Shown here in pieces: positions 17,454 through 25,297 of a stretch of 36,783 nt of DNA. The DNA lies in NCBI RefSeq assembly GCF_009936035.1, contig NZ_QWEO01000028.1, positions 1-36,783 on the forward strand. The letters run 5' to 3'. Source of the DNA: Neglectibacter sp. X58. GTDB lineage: Bacteria; Bacillota; Clostridia; Oscillospirales; Acutalibacteraceae. The notes beneath the pieces are model-generated. The model was given only the letters and a program-made list of their open reading frames with translations. It did not search any database and was not told where the DNA came from. The number at the start of each line of letters is the position of its first letter. The stretch's first letter is position 1. The position numbers and the translations under genes were made by a program.

Positions 17454-17894
17454 ATGAAGCTCAATCAGCTAACAGCTACGCCCGGCGCTACAAAAGAGCG
17501 TAAGCGCATTGGCAGAGGCTATGGCGCTGGCACCGGCAAGACCGCCGGCAAGGGCCACAAGGGCCAGAAGGCCCGGGCAGGCCATGGCATGCGGCCCGGC
17601 TTTGAAGGCGGCCAGATGCCCCTGCAGCGGCGTATCCCCAAGCGCGGCTTTAACAATATTTTCGCAAAGGACATCGTTTCCGTAAACGTGGGAAGCCTGA
17701 ACGGCTTTGAGGACGGCGCCGCGGTAGACGCTGCCGCTCTCATGGAAGCAGGCATTATCAAGAAGTGCGGCGACGGCGTGAAGATCCTTGCAAACGGGGA
17801 GCTGACAAAAAAGCTTACCGTAAAGGCCAGTGCTTTCTCTGAGGCGGCGAAAGCCAAGATCGAAGCCGCTGGCGGGAAGGCCGAGGTGATCTGA
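17454..17894 (+). CDS. rplO: 50S ribosomal protein L15
   Basis: A 146-residue L15 ([53 protein letters not shown]). I chose ATG 17454 because AAGGAGG is 9 nt upstream; the GTG at 17448 is only 3 nt from that site. The stop lies one base before the secY TTG, so secY translation is probably coupled to it. Confidence 0.97.
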   Translation: MKLNQLTATPGATKERKRIGRGYGAGTGKTAGKGHKGQKARAGHGMRPGFEGGQMPLQRRIPKRGFNNIFAKDIVSVNVGSLNGFEDGAAVDAAALMEAGIIKKCGDGVKILANGELTKKLTVKASAFSEAAKAKIEAAGGKAEVI

Positions 17895-17895
17895 G

Positions 17896-19209
17896 TTGCT
17901 GAACACGATAAAAAACGCGTGGCGGATACCGGATCTGCGGAAAAAGATGCTGTTTACCCTGTTTATCATCATCGCGTTCCGCTTTGGCTCTGTGATTCCC
18001 ATTCCGTTTTTAGACATGAATAGCTTACAGGCCCTGATGGAGAGCGCGAGCGCCAACACAGCCCTGGGCTATATCAACATGCTGACAGGCGGCGCGTTCC
18101 AGTATGCCTCCCTGTTCGCCATGGGCATTACCCCCTATATCAACAGCTCCATCATTATGCAGCTTTTGACCATCGCCATCCCTGCTTTAGAGCGCTTGCA
18201 GAAGGAAGGCGAGGAGGGGCGCAAGAAGATTGCCACCATCACCCGGTTTGTCACTGTGGGCCTGGGGCTTATCCAGGGCGTGGCCTATTATATCTACCTG
18301 CGCAGTTCCGGCATTGTGAAGTACACTGCCGGGGCAGGCGGCGTGTTTGTAGGCTTTGTCATTGTTCTGGCCTTTACGGCAGGCACAGCCCTCATTATGT
18401 GGATGGGCGAGCAGATTAACGAGAAGGGCATTGGCAACGGCATTTCCATGATCCTGTTTGCAGGCATTGTGGCAAGGCTTCCCGTCACCTTCGGATCTGT
18501 CTGGCAGTATTTCAAGCTGGGCCTGGACAGCCCCTCTACAGCCGGGCACTTCCTGGTGCTGGCCCCCCTGTTCATCGTGCTGTTCCTGGTGGTCATCTGG
18601 GTTATCGTCTTTATGAACGAAGCCGAGCGGCGCATCCCGGTGCAGTATGCCAAAAAGGTGGTAGGCCGCAAGATGTACGGCGGGCAGAGCACGTTCCTGC
18701 CCATCAAGGTGGCTATGAGCGGCGTTATGCCCGTTATCTTCGCCAGCGCCATCCTGTCCATTCCCCAGTTCGTCCAGTTCTTCGCGCATCCCGCTGAAGG
18801 CTCCTTCTGGGCCTCTGTCCTGAATGCCTTCCAACAGACCGGATGGGTTTATATCATCCTGTATTTCCTGCTGATCGTGATGTTCGCGTATTTCTATATG
18901 TCCGTCCAGTATAACCCACTGGAAATGGCCAATAATCTCCGCCAGAGCAACGGCACGATTCCGGGCCTCCGTCCCGGCAAGCCTACGGCGGATTTCATCG
19001 CCAAAATCCTCTCCAAAGTAACCCTGATTGGCGCGCTGTTCCTGGCCTTCGTGGCCCTCATCCCCATCATCTTCACCAATATCACCGGCATGAGCGGCCT
19101 GTCCTTAGGCGGCACCTCCGTCATCATTATTGTTGGCGTGGCGCTGGAGACTGTGAAGCAGTTGGAGTCCCAGATGATGATGCGCCATTACAAGGGCTTC
19201 TTGGATTAA
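17896..19209 (+). CDS. secY: Protein translocase subunit SecY
   Basis: A 437-residue polytopic membrane protein with the ten-helix SecY plan, the pore of the Sec translocon with SecE and SecG. Typical segments are ITPYINSSIIMQLLTIAIPA (plug and TM2), GNGISMILFAGI, ERRIPVQYAKKVVGRKMYGG and GLRPGKPTADFI, the cytosolic loops that contact SecA and the ribosome. It starts with TTG 17896, with GAGGTGAT about 5 nt upstream within rplO. A 163-nt gap with GC-rich hairpins separates it from adk. Confidence 0.98.
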   Translation: MLNTIKNAWRIPDLRKKMLFTLFIIIAFRFGSVIPIPFLDMNSLQALMESASANTALGYINMLTGGAFQYASLFAMGITPYINSSIIMQLLTIAIPALERLQKEGEEGRKKIATITRFVTVGLGLIQGVAYYIYLRSSGIVKYTAGAGGVFVGFVIVLAFTAGTALIMWMGEQINEKGIGNGISMILFAGIVARLPVTFGSVWQYFKLGLDSPSTAGHFLVLAPLFIVLFLVVIWVIVFMNEAERRIPVQYAKKVVGRKMYGGQSTFLPIKVAMSGVMPVIFASAILSIPQFVQFFAHPAEGSFWASVLNAFQQTGWVYIILYFLLIVMFAYFYMSVQYNPLEMANNLRQSNGTIPGLRPGKPTADFIAKILSKVTLIGALFLAFVALIPIIFTNITGMSGLSLGGTSVIIIVGVALETVKQLESQMMMRHYKGFLD

Positions 19210-19372
19210 GGCAGTACCCCGCAGACTGGTAGAAACGGGGGCTGCTTACCGGCTGGGAATCTGCCCAGCCAAAAGAGCGCTCCCCGGATAACGCAGGAGA
19301 CCCCCAAAGGGCAGGCGTGCAAAACGCCGCCGGGGGCGGCTCCGGCGGGTATTTGAGAAAGGGAGTTTTGCT
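19210..19372 (+). other. secY-adk gap with GC-rich hairpins
   Basis: No gene is seen. Two hairpins stand out: GGCTGGG-AATCTG-CCCAGCC (19251-19270) and GCCGCC-GGG-GGCGGC (19326-19340). Neither is followed by a U-run on the plus strand, so they may modulate stability or readthrough rather than stop transcription. No convincing promoter for adk is visible. Confidence 0.4.
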
Positions 19373-20011
19373 ATGAAGCTGATTCTTTTAGGTGCCCCGG
19401 GCGCCGGCAAAGGCACCCAGGCGGAAATTATTTGCCAGAAGAAAAATATACCCACAATCTCCACGGGGAATATCCTCCGTGAAGCGCTGAAAAGCGGCAC
19501 AGAGATGGGGCTGAAAGCCAAGAGCTATATGGAAAGCGGCCAGCTTGTGCCTGATGAAATCCTCATCGGCATCATCAAAGACCGCCTCTCTGAGGAGGAC
19601 TGCCAGAACGGGTTCATCCTGGACGGCTTCCCCCGCACCATCCCTCAGGCCGAGGCTCTGGACGCCATGGGGGTGGAGATCGACGCGGTACTGGATATTG
19701 AAGTACCCGACGAAGAGATCGTCTCCCGCATGTCCGGACGCCGTGTCTGCGAAGCCTGCGGCTCTTCCTACCATGTGCAGTACAAACAGCCCAAGGAGGA
19801 AGGCAAATGCGATAGCTGCGGCGGCACCCTTGTTCAGCGCAAGGACGACCACCCGGATACAGTGAAGGAACGCCTGGAAGTGTACCACACCCAGACAGAG
19901 CCTTTGAAGGAGTATTACTCCAACCAGGGCAAGCTGCTGGTGGTTCATGGCCAGGATGAGGTGGAGAAAACCACCAAGCTGGTATTGGAGGCTTTGGAGG
20001 ATCTTTCATGA
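19373..20011 (+). CDS. adk: Adenylate kinase
   Basis: A 212-residue long-form adenylate kinase (ATP + AMP to 2 ADP). It has the P-loop GAPGAGKGT (7-15), the AMP-binding region (STGNILREAL), the GFILDGFPRT motif (80-89) and a LID domain with four cysteines, C126, C129, C146 and C149, the zinc-binding LID of Gram-positive enzymes. GGGAG precedes the ATG. Its end overlaps map by 4 nt (ATGA), so the two are likely coupled. Confidence 0.98.
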   Translation: MKLILLGAPGAGKGTQAEIICQKKNIPTISTGNILREALKSGTEMGLKAKSYMESGQLVPDEILIGIIKDRLSEEDCQNGFILDGFPRTIPQAEALDAMGVEIDAVLDIEVPDEEIVSRMSGRRVCEACGSSYHVQYKQPKEEGKCDSCGGTLVQRKDDHPDTVKERLEVYHTQTEPLKEYYSNQGKLLVVHGQDEVEKTTKLVLEALEDLS

Positions 20012-20760
20012 TCGTGCTGAAAACGAGCCGGGAGCTTTCCATTATGCGGAAGGCCGGGAAAATCTCGCAGACAGCACTACGCCTTGCCGGTGAGGCTGTA
20101 CAGCCCGGCACCTCCACATGGGAGCTGGACAAAATAGTGCACAGCTATATCACGAAAATGGGGGCTACCCCCAGCTTCCTGCACTATAACGGCTTTCCGG
20201 CCAGCGCATGTATATCTGTAAACGACGTGGTGATCCATGGCATACCCAAAAAGGAAACCATCTTGAAGCGGGGCGACATCGTCAGCATAGACGTGGGGGC
20301 CTGCTATAAGGGGTTTCACGGCGACAACGCCTGGACCTTCCCCTGCGGAGAAATAAGCGGGGAAGCGCAGGCGCTGCTGGACGCTACCGAGCAGGCGCTG
20401 TTTAAAGCCATTGAGCAGGCCCGCCCCGGCAACCGCCTGGGGGATATCGGCAGCACAGTGCAGGGGTATGTCGAAGCTCGCAATTACTCGGTGGTACGAG
20501 AATTTGTCGGCCACGGAGTAGGTGCGAAGCTGCACGAAGACCCAAGCGTCCCCAATTACGGCACCTCCGGCAGGGGGGTGCGGCTGCAGGCCGGGATGAC
20601 CATAGCCATAGAGCCTATGATAAATCTTGGCCGCAAAGAAATAGAGGTATTAAAGGACGGCTGGACCACTGTGACAAGGGATCATTCCCTGTCAGCCCAT
20701 TTTGAGCACACAGTGGCTATCACCCCTGACGGCCCCGTTATCCTCACCCGGCTGGACTGA
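20008..20760 (+). CDS. map: Methionine aminopeptidase, type I
   Basis: A 250-residue type I enzyme that removes the initiator Met from nascent proteins. All five metal ligands are present: D95 (SIDVGA), D106 (HGDNAWT), H169 (VGHGVG), E202 (IEPM) and E233 (FEHT), plus substrate-positioning H77 (VVIHGIP). It lacks the N-terminal zinc-finger extension. It overlaps adk by 4 nt and is followed after 10 nt by the KOW gene, the usual Firmicute order. Confidence 0.98.
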   Translation: MIVLKTSRELSIMRKAGKISQTALRLAGEAVQPGTSTWELDKIVHSYITKMGATPSFLHYNGFPASACISVNDVVIHGIPKKETILKRGDIVSIDVGACYKGFHGDNAWTFPCGEISGEAQALLDATEQALFKAIEQARPGNRLGDIGSTVQGYVEARNYSVVREFVGHGVGAKLHEDPSVPNYGTSGRGVRLQAGMTIAIEPMINLGRKEIEVLKDGWTTVTRDHSLSAHFEHTVAITPDGPVILTRLD

Positions 20761-20770
20761 GGGGTGCGGG

Positions 20771-21025
20771 ATGGAAATAAAACGGGGGCAGGTGGTCAGG
20801 TCTATAGCAGGCCGTGACAAAGGGGATTTCCTGGCAGTGCTGGGAACGGAGGGGCCATGCCTCTGGGTGTGCGACGGCAAGCGCCGCCCCCTGGAGAGGC
20901 CCAAGCGCAAGAAGCCGTTCCATGTGGCGGCTACCGCCACGGTGCTTCCCGAGGAAGCCCTGAGAACCAATCGACAAATACGTTCCGCCCTCCGGCCTTT
21001 CCGGGACAGGGCGGGGAAATCGTAA
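20771..21025 (+). CDS. KOW-domain RNA-binding protein (L14e-like)
   Basis: An 84-residue protein starting [20 protein letters not shown], a KOW motif like that of eukaryotic L14e/L6e proteins, then a basic stretch ([16 protein letters not shown]). Small KOW proteins at this spot, between map and infA, recur in Clostridia; the exact function is not established. A GAGGGG-type site precedes ATG 20771, and the longer upstream frame overlapping map is not homologous to the family. Confidence 0.9.
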   Translation: MEIKRGQVVRSIAGRDKGDFLAVLGTEGPCLWVCDGKRRPLERPKRKKPFHVAATATVLPEEALRTNRQIRSALRPFRDRAGKS

Positions 21026-21044
21026 GTACGGAGGTTTTTGCCTA

Positions 21045-21263
21045 ATGTCAAAGCAGGACGTAATTGAAGTGCAGGGCATTGTGAAAGAAGCCCTGCCCAA
21101 CGCGACGTTTCAGGTTGAGCTGCAAAACGGCCACACGGTGCTGGCCCACATTTCCGGCAAGCTGCGCATGAACTTCATCCGCATCCTGCCGGGGGATAAG
21201 GTCACCATGGAGATGTCTCCTTACGACCTTACCAAAGGGCGCATCACCTGGCGTTCTAAGTAA
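21045..21263 (+). CDS. infA: Translation initiation factor IF-1
   Basis: A 72-residue OB-fold IF-1 ([51 protein letters not shown]). It binds the 30S A site during initiation. Normal length; the ribosome site GGAGG is about 10 nt before the ATG. Confidence 0.98.
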   Translation: MSKQDVIEVQGIVKEALPNATFQVELQNGHTVLAHISGKLRMNFIRILPGDKVTMEMSPYDLTKGRITWRSK

Positions 21264-21303
21264 GCGATAGTGAGAAACAACCCGTACCAAGGAGGGTAAA
21301 GTT

Positions 21304-21417
21304 ATGAAAGTAAGGCCTTCTGTGAAGAAGATGTGCGAAAAATGCAAGATCATCAAGCGCAAGGGCAAGGTCATGGTCATCTGTGACAACCCCAAGCACA
21401 AGCAGCGCCAGGGCTAA
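21304..21417 (+). CDS. rpmJ: 50S ribosomal protein L36, zinc-binding
   Basis: A 37-residue L36 of the C+ type, reading [15 protein letters not shown] then [13 protein letters not shown], with zinc ligands C11, C14, C27 and H32. GGAGGG lies about 7 nt before the ATG. Confidence 0.97.
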   Translation: MKVRPSVKKMCEKCKIIKRKGKVMVICDNPKHKQRQG

Positions 21418-21435
21418 TTTTTTGGAGGTGTAACA

Positions 21436-21804
21436 ATGGCTCGAATTTCCGGTATCGACCTGCCCAGAGACAAGCGCATTGAAATCGCGCTGACCTATAT
21501 CTATGGCATCGGCCGTAAGACCGCTTCTAACATTTGCGCCAATACCGGCGTAAACCCCGACATCCGCGTGCGCGATCTTTCTGAGGACGACACTGCGAAG
21601 CTCAGGGACTATATCGACAAGAACTGCCATGTGGAAGGCGATCTGCGCCGCGACGTGGCCTTCGATATCAAGCGCCTTATTGAAATCGGCTGCTACCGGG
21701 GCGTGCGCCACCGCAAGGGCCTGCCCGTAAGGGGCCAGCGCACCAAGACAAACGCCCGGACCCGCAAGGGCCCCCGCAAGACAATGGCTAACAAGAAGAA
21801 GTAA
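21436..21804 (+). CDS. rpsM: 30S ribosomal protein S13
   Basis: A 122-residue S13 ([56 protein letters not shown]) that bridges the subunits and contacts P-site tRNA. The C-terminal basic tail ends [16 protein letters not shown] precedes the ATG. Confidence 0.98.
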   Translation: MARISGIDLPRDKRIEIALTYIYGIGRKTASNICANTGVNPDIRVRDLSEDDTAKLRDYIDKNCHVEGDLRRDVAFDIKRLIEIGCYRGVRHRKGLPVRGQRTKTNARTRKGPRKTMANKKK

Positions 21805-21819
21805 GGAGGGGTTTATCAC

Positions 21820-22221
21820 ATGGCAGCACAAAAGGGCGTAAAGGGTACGGTGCGCCGCCGCCGCGAGCGTAAGAATATCGAGCGCGGGGCAGCCCATATC
21901 CAGTCCACATTCAACAACACCATCGTCACCATCACCGACACCCAGGGCAACGCAATCTCCTGGGCAAGCTCCGGCGAGCTGGGCTTCCGCGGTTCCCGCA
22001 AGTCCACCCCCTTCGCCGCGCAGACTGCCGCTGAGACTGCCGCCCGCCTGGCTATGGAACACGGCATGAAGTCTGTAGAGGTCTATGTAAAGGGGCCTGG
22101 CGCCGGGCGTGAAGCCGCTATCCGCGCCCTGCAGGCAGCGGGCCTGGACGTCTCCATGATCAAAGACGTTACGCCCATCCCCCACAATGGATGCCGTCCT
22201 CCCAAGAGAAGACGCGTGTAA
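21820..22221 (+). CDS. rpsK: 30S ribosomal protein S11
   Basis: A 133-residue S11 ([51 protein letters not shown]) of the 30S platform. Normal length and position; AAGGAGG precedes the ATG. Confidence 0.98.
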   Translation: MAAQKGVKGTVRRRRERKNIERGAAHIQSTFNNTIVTITDTQGNAISWASSGELGFRGSRKSTPFAAQTAAETAARLAMEHGMKSVEVYVKGPGAGREAAIRALQAAGLDVSMIKDVTPIPHNGCRPPKRRRV

Positions 22222-22252
22222 ATGCAGCAATAATTAGGAGGTTACTCAGAAT

Positions 22253-22879
22253 ATGGCAAGATATACAGAAGCCGTGTGCAAGCTGTGCCGCCGCGAGGGC
22301 CAGAAGCTGTTCCTCAAGGGCGAGCGGTGCTACACAGACAAGTGTGCCATCAGCCGCCGGGCATATGCCCCCGGCCAGCATGGCCAGGGCCGCAAAAAGA
22401 CATCCGAATATGGCCTGCAGCTTCGCGCCAAGCAGATGACCCGCCGTTTCTATGGCGTGCTGGAAGGCCAGTTCCACCACTACTACGAAATGGCCACCAA
22501 GATGCCCGGCAAGGCTGGCGACAACCTGCTGATTTTACTGGAGTCCCGCCTGGATAACGTGGTGTACCGCTGCGGCTGGGCAAACTCCCGTGCCGAGGCC
22601 CGCCAGCTTGTGGTTCATGGGCACTACACGGTAAACGGCAAGAAAGTGGATATCCCTTCTTATCTCTGTAAGCCCGGCGAGACTGTTGCCATTAAGGACG
22701 GCAGCCGCCAGAGCGATAAATTCAAGGCTGTGCTGGAAGCTAACTCCGCCCGGCCCACTCCCAAGTGGCTGGACGTAGACGCCCCCAACGCGCAGGCGAA
22801 GATTGCCGAGATGCCCACCCGTGAGGACATCGATCTGGAAGTGGACGAGACGCTCATCGTCGAGTTGTACTCCAAGTAA
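22253..22879 (+). CDS. rpsD: 30S ribosomal protein S4, zinc-binding form
   Basis: A 208-residue S4 with a C+ N-terminus (zinc ligands C9, C12, C26, C31) and an S4 RNA-binding domain ([38 protein letters not shown]). S4 initiates 30S assembly and affects accuracy. Placement between rpsK and rpoA is the ancestral arrangement; in Bacillus it has moved elsewhere. TAGGAGG site upstream. Confidence 0.98.
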   Translation: MARYTEAVCKLCRREGQKLFLKGERCYTDKCAISRRAYAPGQHGQGRKKTSEYGLQLRAKQMTRRFYGVLEGQFHHYYEMATKMPGKAGDNLLILLESRLDNVVYRCGWANSRAEARQLVVHGHYTVNGKKVDIPSYLCKPGETVAIKDGSRQSDKFKAVLEANSARPTPKWLDVDAPNAQAKIAEMPTREDIDLEVDETLIVELYSK

Positions 22880-22926
22880 GAGTAGGCTGTGGCAATTTTT
22901 AGCGCTGTGTAAAAGGAGGATCGCGG

Positions 22927-23880
22927 ATGATTGAGATAGAAAGACCCAAAATTGAAATAGCGGAAATTCTCGAAAACGGCACCTATGGCAAGTTTGTCAT
23001 AGAACCCCTGGAGAGGGGATTCGGCACCACCCTGGGCAACTCCCTGCGCCGCGTGCTGCTCTCCAGCCTGCCGGGCGTCGCCGTGAAATCTATCAAGATT
23101 GACGGCGTGCTGCACGAATTTTCCACCATCCCAGGAGTAAAGGAAGATGTCACCGAGATCGTGCTGAACATCAAAGGGCTTGTGGCAAAGCTTCACTGCG
23201 ACGGCCCCAAGACCATTGAGGTTTCCGCTGAAGGGCCTTGCGTAGTTACAGCGGATTCGATTAAAAGTGACAGCGAGGTGGAGATCCTCAATCCGGATCT
23301 GCACATCTGCACACTGGGAGACGGGGCCAAGCTCTATATGGAGCTGACCCTTGATAAGGGAAGGGGTTATGTCTCGAACGAGCGCAACAAGCAGAACCTG
23401 CCGGAAGGCGTTATAGGGGAGATTGCGGTCGATTCTATTTACACACCTGTGCTCAAGGTTAATTTCAACGTGGAAAGCACCCGCGTGGGCCAAAGCATCG
23501 ACTATGATAAGCTGACGCTGGAGGTCTGGACAAACGGTGTTATCAACGCGCAGGAGGCAGTGTCTCTTGCGGCCAAGGTCCTCACCGACCACCTGAACCT
23601 GTTTGTGGACTTGTCCGATAAGGGCAAGAGCACAGAGATCATGGTGGAAAAGGATGAGGGCGGCAAAGAAAAGGTTCTTGAAATGACCATCGAGGAGCTG
23701 GATCTGTCGGTCCGTTCCTTTAACTGCCTCAAGCGCGCTGGCATCAACACCGTGGAGGATCTCATCAGCAAGTCTGAGGAGGACATGATGAAGGTGCGCA
23801 ACCTGGGGCGGAAATCGCTGGAAGAGGTCATATGGAAGCTGGCTTCTCTGGGCTTCAGCCTGCGTAAGGATGACGAATAA
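22927..23880 (+). CDS. rpoA: DNA-directed RNA polymerase subunit alpha
   Basis: A 317-residue alpha subunit. The N-terminal domain ([20 protein letters not shown]) dimerises and scaffolds polymerase assembly. The C-terminal domain after about residue 250 ([32 protein letters not shown]) contacts UP elements and activators. AAGGAGG lies before the ATG, 47 nt after rpsD. Confidence 0.98.
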   Translation: MIEIERPKIEIAEILENGTYGKFVIEPLERGFGTTLGNSLRRVLLSSLPGVAVKSIKIDGVLHEFSTIPGVKEDVTEIVLNIKGLVAKLHCDGPKTIEVSAEGPCVVTADSIKSDSEVEILNPDLHICTLGDGAKLYMELTLDKGRGYVSNERNKQNLPEGVIGEIAVDSIYTPVLKVNFNVESTRVGQSIDYDKLTLEVWTNGVINAQEAVSLAAKVLTDHLNLFVDLSDKGKSTEIMVEKDEGGKEKVLEMTIEELDLSVRSFNCLKRAGINTVEDLISKSEEDMMKVRNLGRKSLEEVIWKLASLGFSLRKDDE

Positions 23881-23910
23881 GTTTTTTGACCATAGATAGG
23901 AGGGAATATC

Positions 23911-24252
23911 ATGCCGGGAACCAGAAAACTGGGCAGGGCCACTGCCCACCGGACGGCTATGCTGCGCGGCCTGGTAACGTTCTTCTTTGAGAACGGCAAG
24001 ATCGAAACCACCGTAACCCGCGCCAAGGAAGTGCAGTCCTTGGCGGAAAAGATGATTACCATTGCCAAGGATAACAGCCTGCACAACAAGCGGCTGGTTA
24101 TGGGCTTCATCACCAAGGAGGGCGTGACCAACAAGCTCTTCACAGAGATTGCTCCCAAATACGCGGAGCGCAACGGCGGCTACACCCGCGTTACAAAGCT
24201 TGGCCCCCGCCGGGGCGACGCTGCCGAAATGGCAGTTCTGGAGCTGCTGTAA
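23911..24252 (+). CDS. rplQ: 50S ribosomal protein L17
   Basis: A 113-residue L17 ([59 protein letters not shown]). Last gene of the ribosomal cluster. In many Firmicutes ecfA-ecfA-ecfT, truA, rplM and rpsI follow; here they do not, and a repeat region with an unrelated membrane protein follows instead. Confidence 0.98.
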   Translation: MPGTRKLGRATAHRTAMLRGLVTFFFENGKIETTVTRAKEVQSLAEKMITIAKDNSLHNKRLVMGFITKEGVTNKLFTEIAPKYAERNGGYTRVTKLGPRRGDAAEMAVLELL

Positions 24253-24366
24253 GGGAAAGGCCTTGGGGGCTTCCCGCCCTCAAACCCCGCGCCAAAGGGG
24301 CATCGGTCTCACCTGCCGGTTCGGCCAGCGCTGAACAATCGCCACTGGCGATTAGCGCCCCTCTGG
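24253..24366. repeat. Hairpin repeat after rplQ (copy C)
   Basis: Arms CCAAAGGGGC (24292-24301) and GCCCCTCTGG (24357-24366), with one mismatch, enclose about 55 nt that contain a perfect hairpin AATCGCC-ACT-GGCGATT (24337-24353). The arms and the following GACTCCC match copy A (7031-7060), where the loop is only 3 nt. The stretch before the left arm (24253-24291) is also GC-rich with weak pairings. No gene is seen. Confidence 0.6.
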
Positions 24367-24410
24367 ACTCCCATCTGCCCAGCGGGCTGGGGAAATTAAA
24401 TATATGAAAA

Positions 24411-24443
24411 AAGGGGGGCTGTGTGCTGCACACAGCCCCCCTT
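24411..24443 (-). terminator. Strong hairpin with U-run on the minus strand
   Basis: AAGGGGGGCTGTGTG (24411-24425) and CACACAGCCCCCCTT (24429-24443) form a perfect 15-bp stem with a 3-nt loop. On the minus strand it is followed by TTTTTTCATA, giving an intrinsic terminator reading leftwards, yet no minus-strand gene lies just to the right. On the plus strand only TT follows, so it would be a poor terminator for the ribosomal operon unless hairpin strength suffices. Confidence 0.6.
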
Positions 24444-24471
24444 GCCATAGGCGGAAAGGAGGGATTGGATT

Positions 24472-25242
24472 TTGGAGAAAAGGAAAGCCTTCCGCATAGC
24501 CCTGGTGGCGGCAATCCTGCTGTGCCTGCTGCCTGTAGGAGCCGCCGCCAACGGGGCGATGGGGCCAGAGATGACGATTATTGTAATCGGCGGGCCGGAG
24601 GATTTAACCATTGACATTGTGAAAACAGACGGCATAAACGAAGGCCGCATACACTTGGAAGGCGCGGTACAGATTGGCTTTGAAAGGCGCTATAGGGTAG
24701 ACTACCTTCAGGAGTGGACCGCACACCCAAAAGAAGAGCTTCTCTGGAATGCCACAAAGACCACCCTGGAGGTGCGGGGCACAGGGCTGAGCTGGGACAT
24801 TCCCGCAGACGGGCTCGAATATAAAGGCTACAGCCATCTGGTAACCCTGGATGTGGGCAGCAGGGAGGTAATACCCGGCCAGCCCCCCTGGCGCCAGCCG
24901 CTGCTGGTAGGCATACGGGTCGTGTTCACGCTGCTGGTGGAGGGCATAGCCTTTTACTGCTTCGGGTACCGCCGAAAAGGAAGCTGGGCTGTGTTTATCC
25001 TCATAAACATCCTCACCCAGACGGGCCTTTCATTCCTCATGGCCCAGGCTGAATTCGGGATATACCTGCTGAGCCTGCTGGTGTATTTTGTGGCAGAGCC
25101 GCTAGTCTTTATCGTGGAAGCCCTGGCTTATGTGTTCCTGCTGCGGGAAAAGAGCTGGAAGCGCGGCATGGCCTGTGCTCTTTCCGCCAATGCCGCCAGC
25201 CTGTTTTTGGGGCTGCTGCTATACGCCTTTGTCCCCATATGA
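24472..25242 (+). CDS. Unrecognised membrane protein with signal peptide and about five membrane segments
   Basis: A 256-residue protein read from TTG 24472, with AAAGGAGGG about 9 nt upstream. It has a signal peptide-like N-terminus (RIALVAAILLCLLPVGAAAN), an outside domain of about 115 residues rich in beta-type sequence (PEMTIIVIGGPEDLTIDIVK), then about five hydrophobic segments from residue 145 to the end, with basic loops (GYRRKGSW, LREKSWKRG). I recognise no family or catalytic motif. It could be a sensor or an assembly factor for surface material, but nothing in the sequence decides this. It lies alone between the rplQ repeat region and a bidirectional terminator. Confidence 0.8.
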   Translation: MEKRKAFRIALVAAILLCLLPVGAAANGAMGPEMTIIVIGGPEDLTIDIVKTDGINEGRIHLEGAVQIGFERRYRVDYLQEWTAHPKEELLWNATKTTLEVRGTGLSWDIPADGLEYKGYSHLVTLDVGSREVIPGQPPWRQPLLVGIRVVFTLLVEGIAFYCFGYRRKGSWAVFILINILTQTGLSFLMAQAEFGIYLLSLLVYFVAEPLVFIVEALAYVFLLREKSWKRGMACALSANAASLFLGLLLYAFVPI

Positions 25243-25245
25243 TGA

Positions 25246-25283
25246 AAAAACCGTACCCGGTGAAAAAGCCGGATACGGTTTTT
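25246..25283. terminator. Bidirectional intrinsic terminator
   Basis: AAAAACCGTA-C-CCGG (25246-25260) pairs with CCGG-A-TACGGTTTTT (25269-25283) around an 8-nt loop, with one mismatch. Flanking A- and T-runs on both sides make it work in either direction, ending the plus-strand membrane gene and the minus-strand 1038-residue gene, which converge here. Confidence 0.85.
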
Positions 25284-25297
25284 GAGTTACAGGGTAA

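Noticed and set aside
19251-19270. GGCTGGG/CCCAGCC hairpin as a terminator after secY
   Set aside because: It is followed by AAAA, not a U-run, on the transcribed strand, and adk-map and the rest are expected to be read through.
22660-24084. Minus-strand reading frame of 474 codons across rpsD, rpoA and rplQ
   Set aside because: Antisense shadow of certain genes; composition is that of reversed rpoA.
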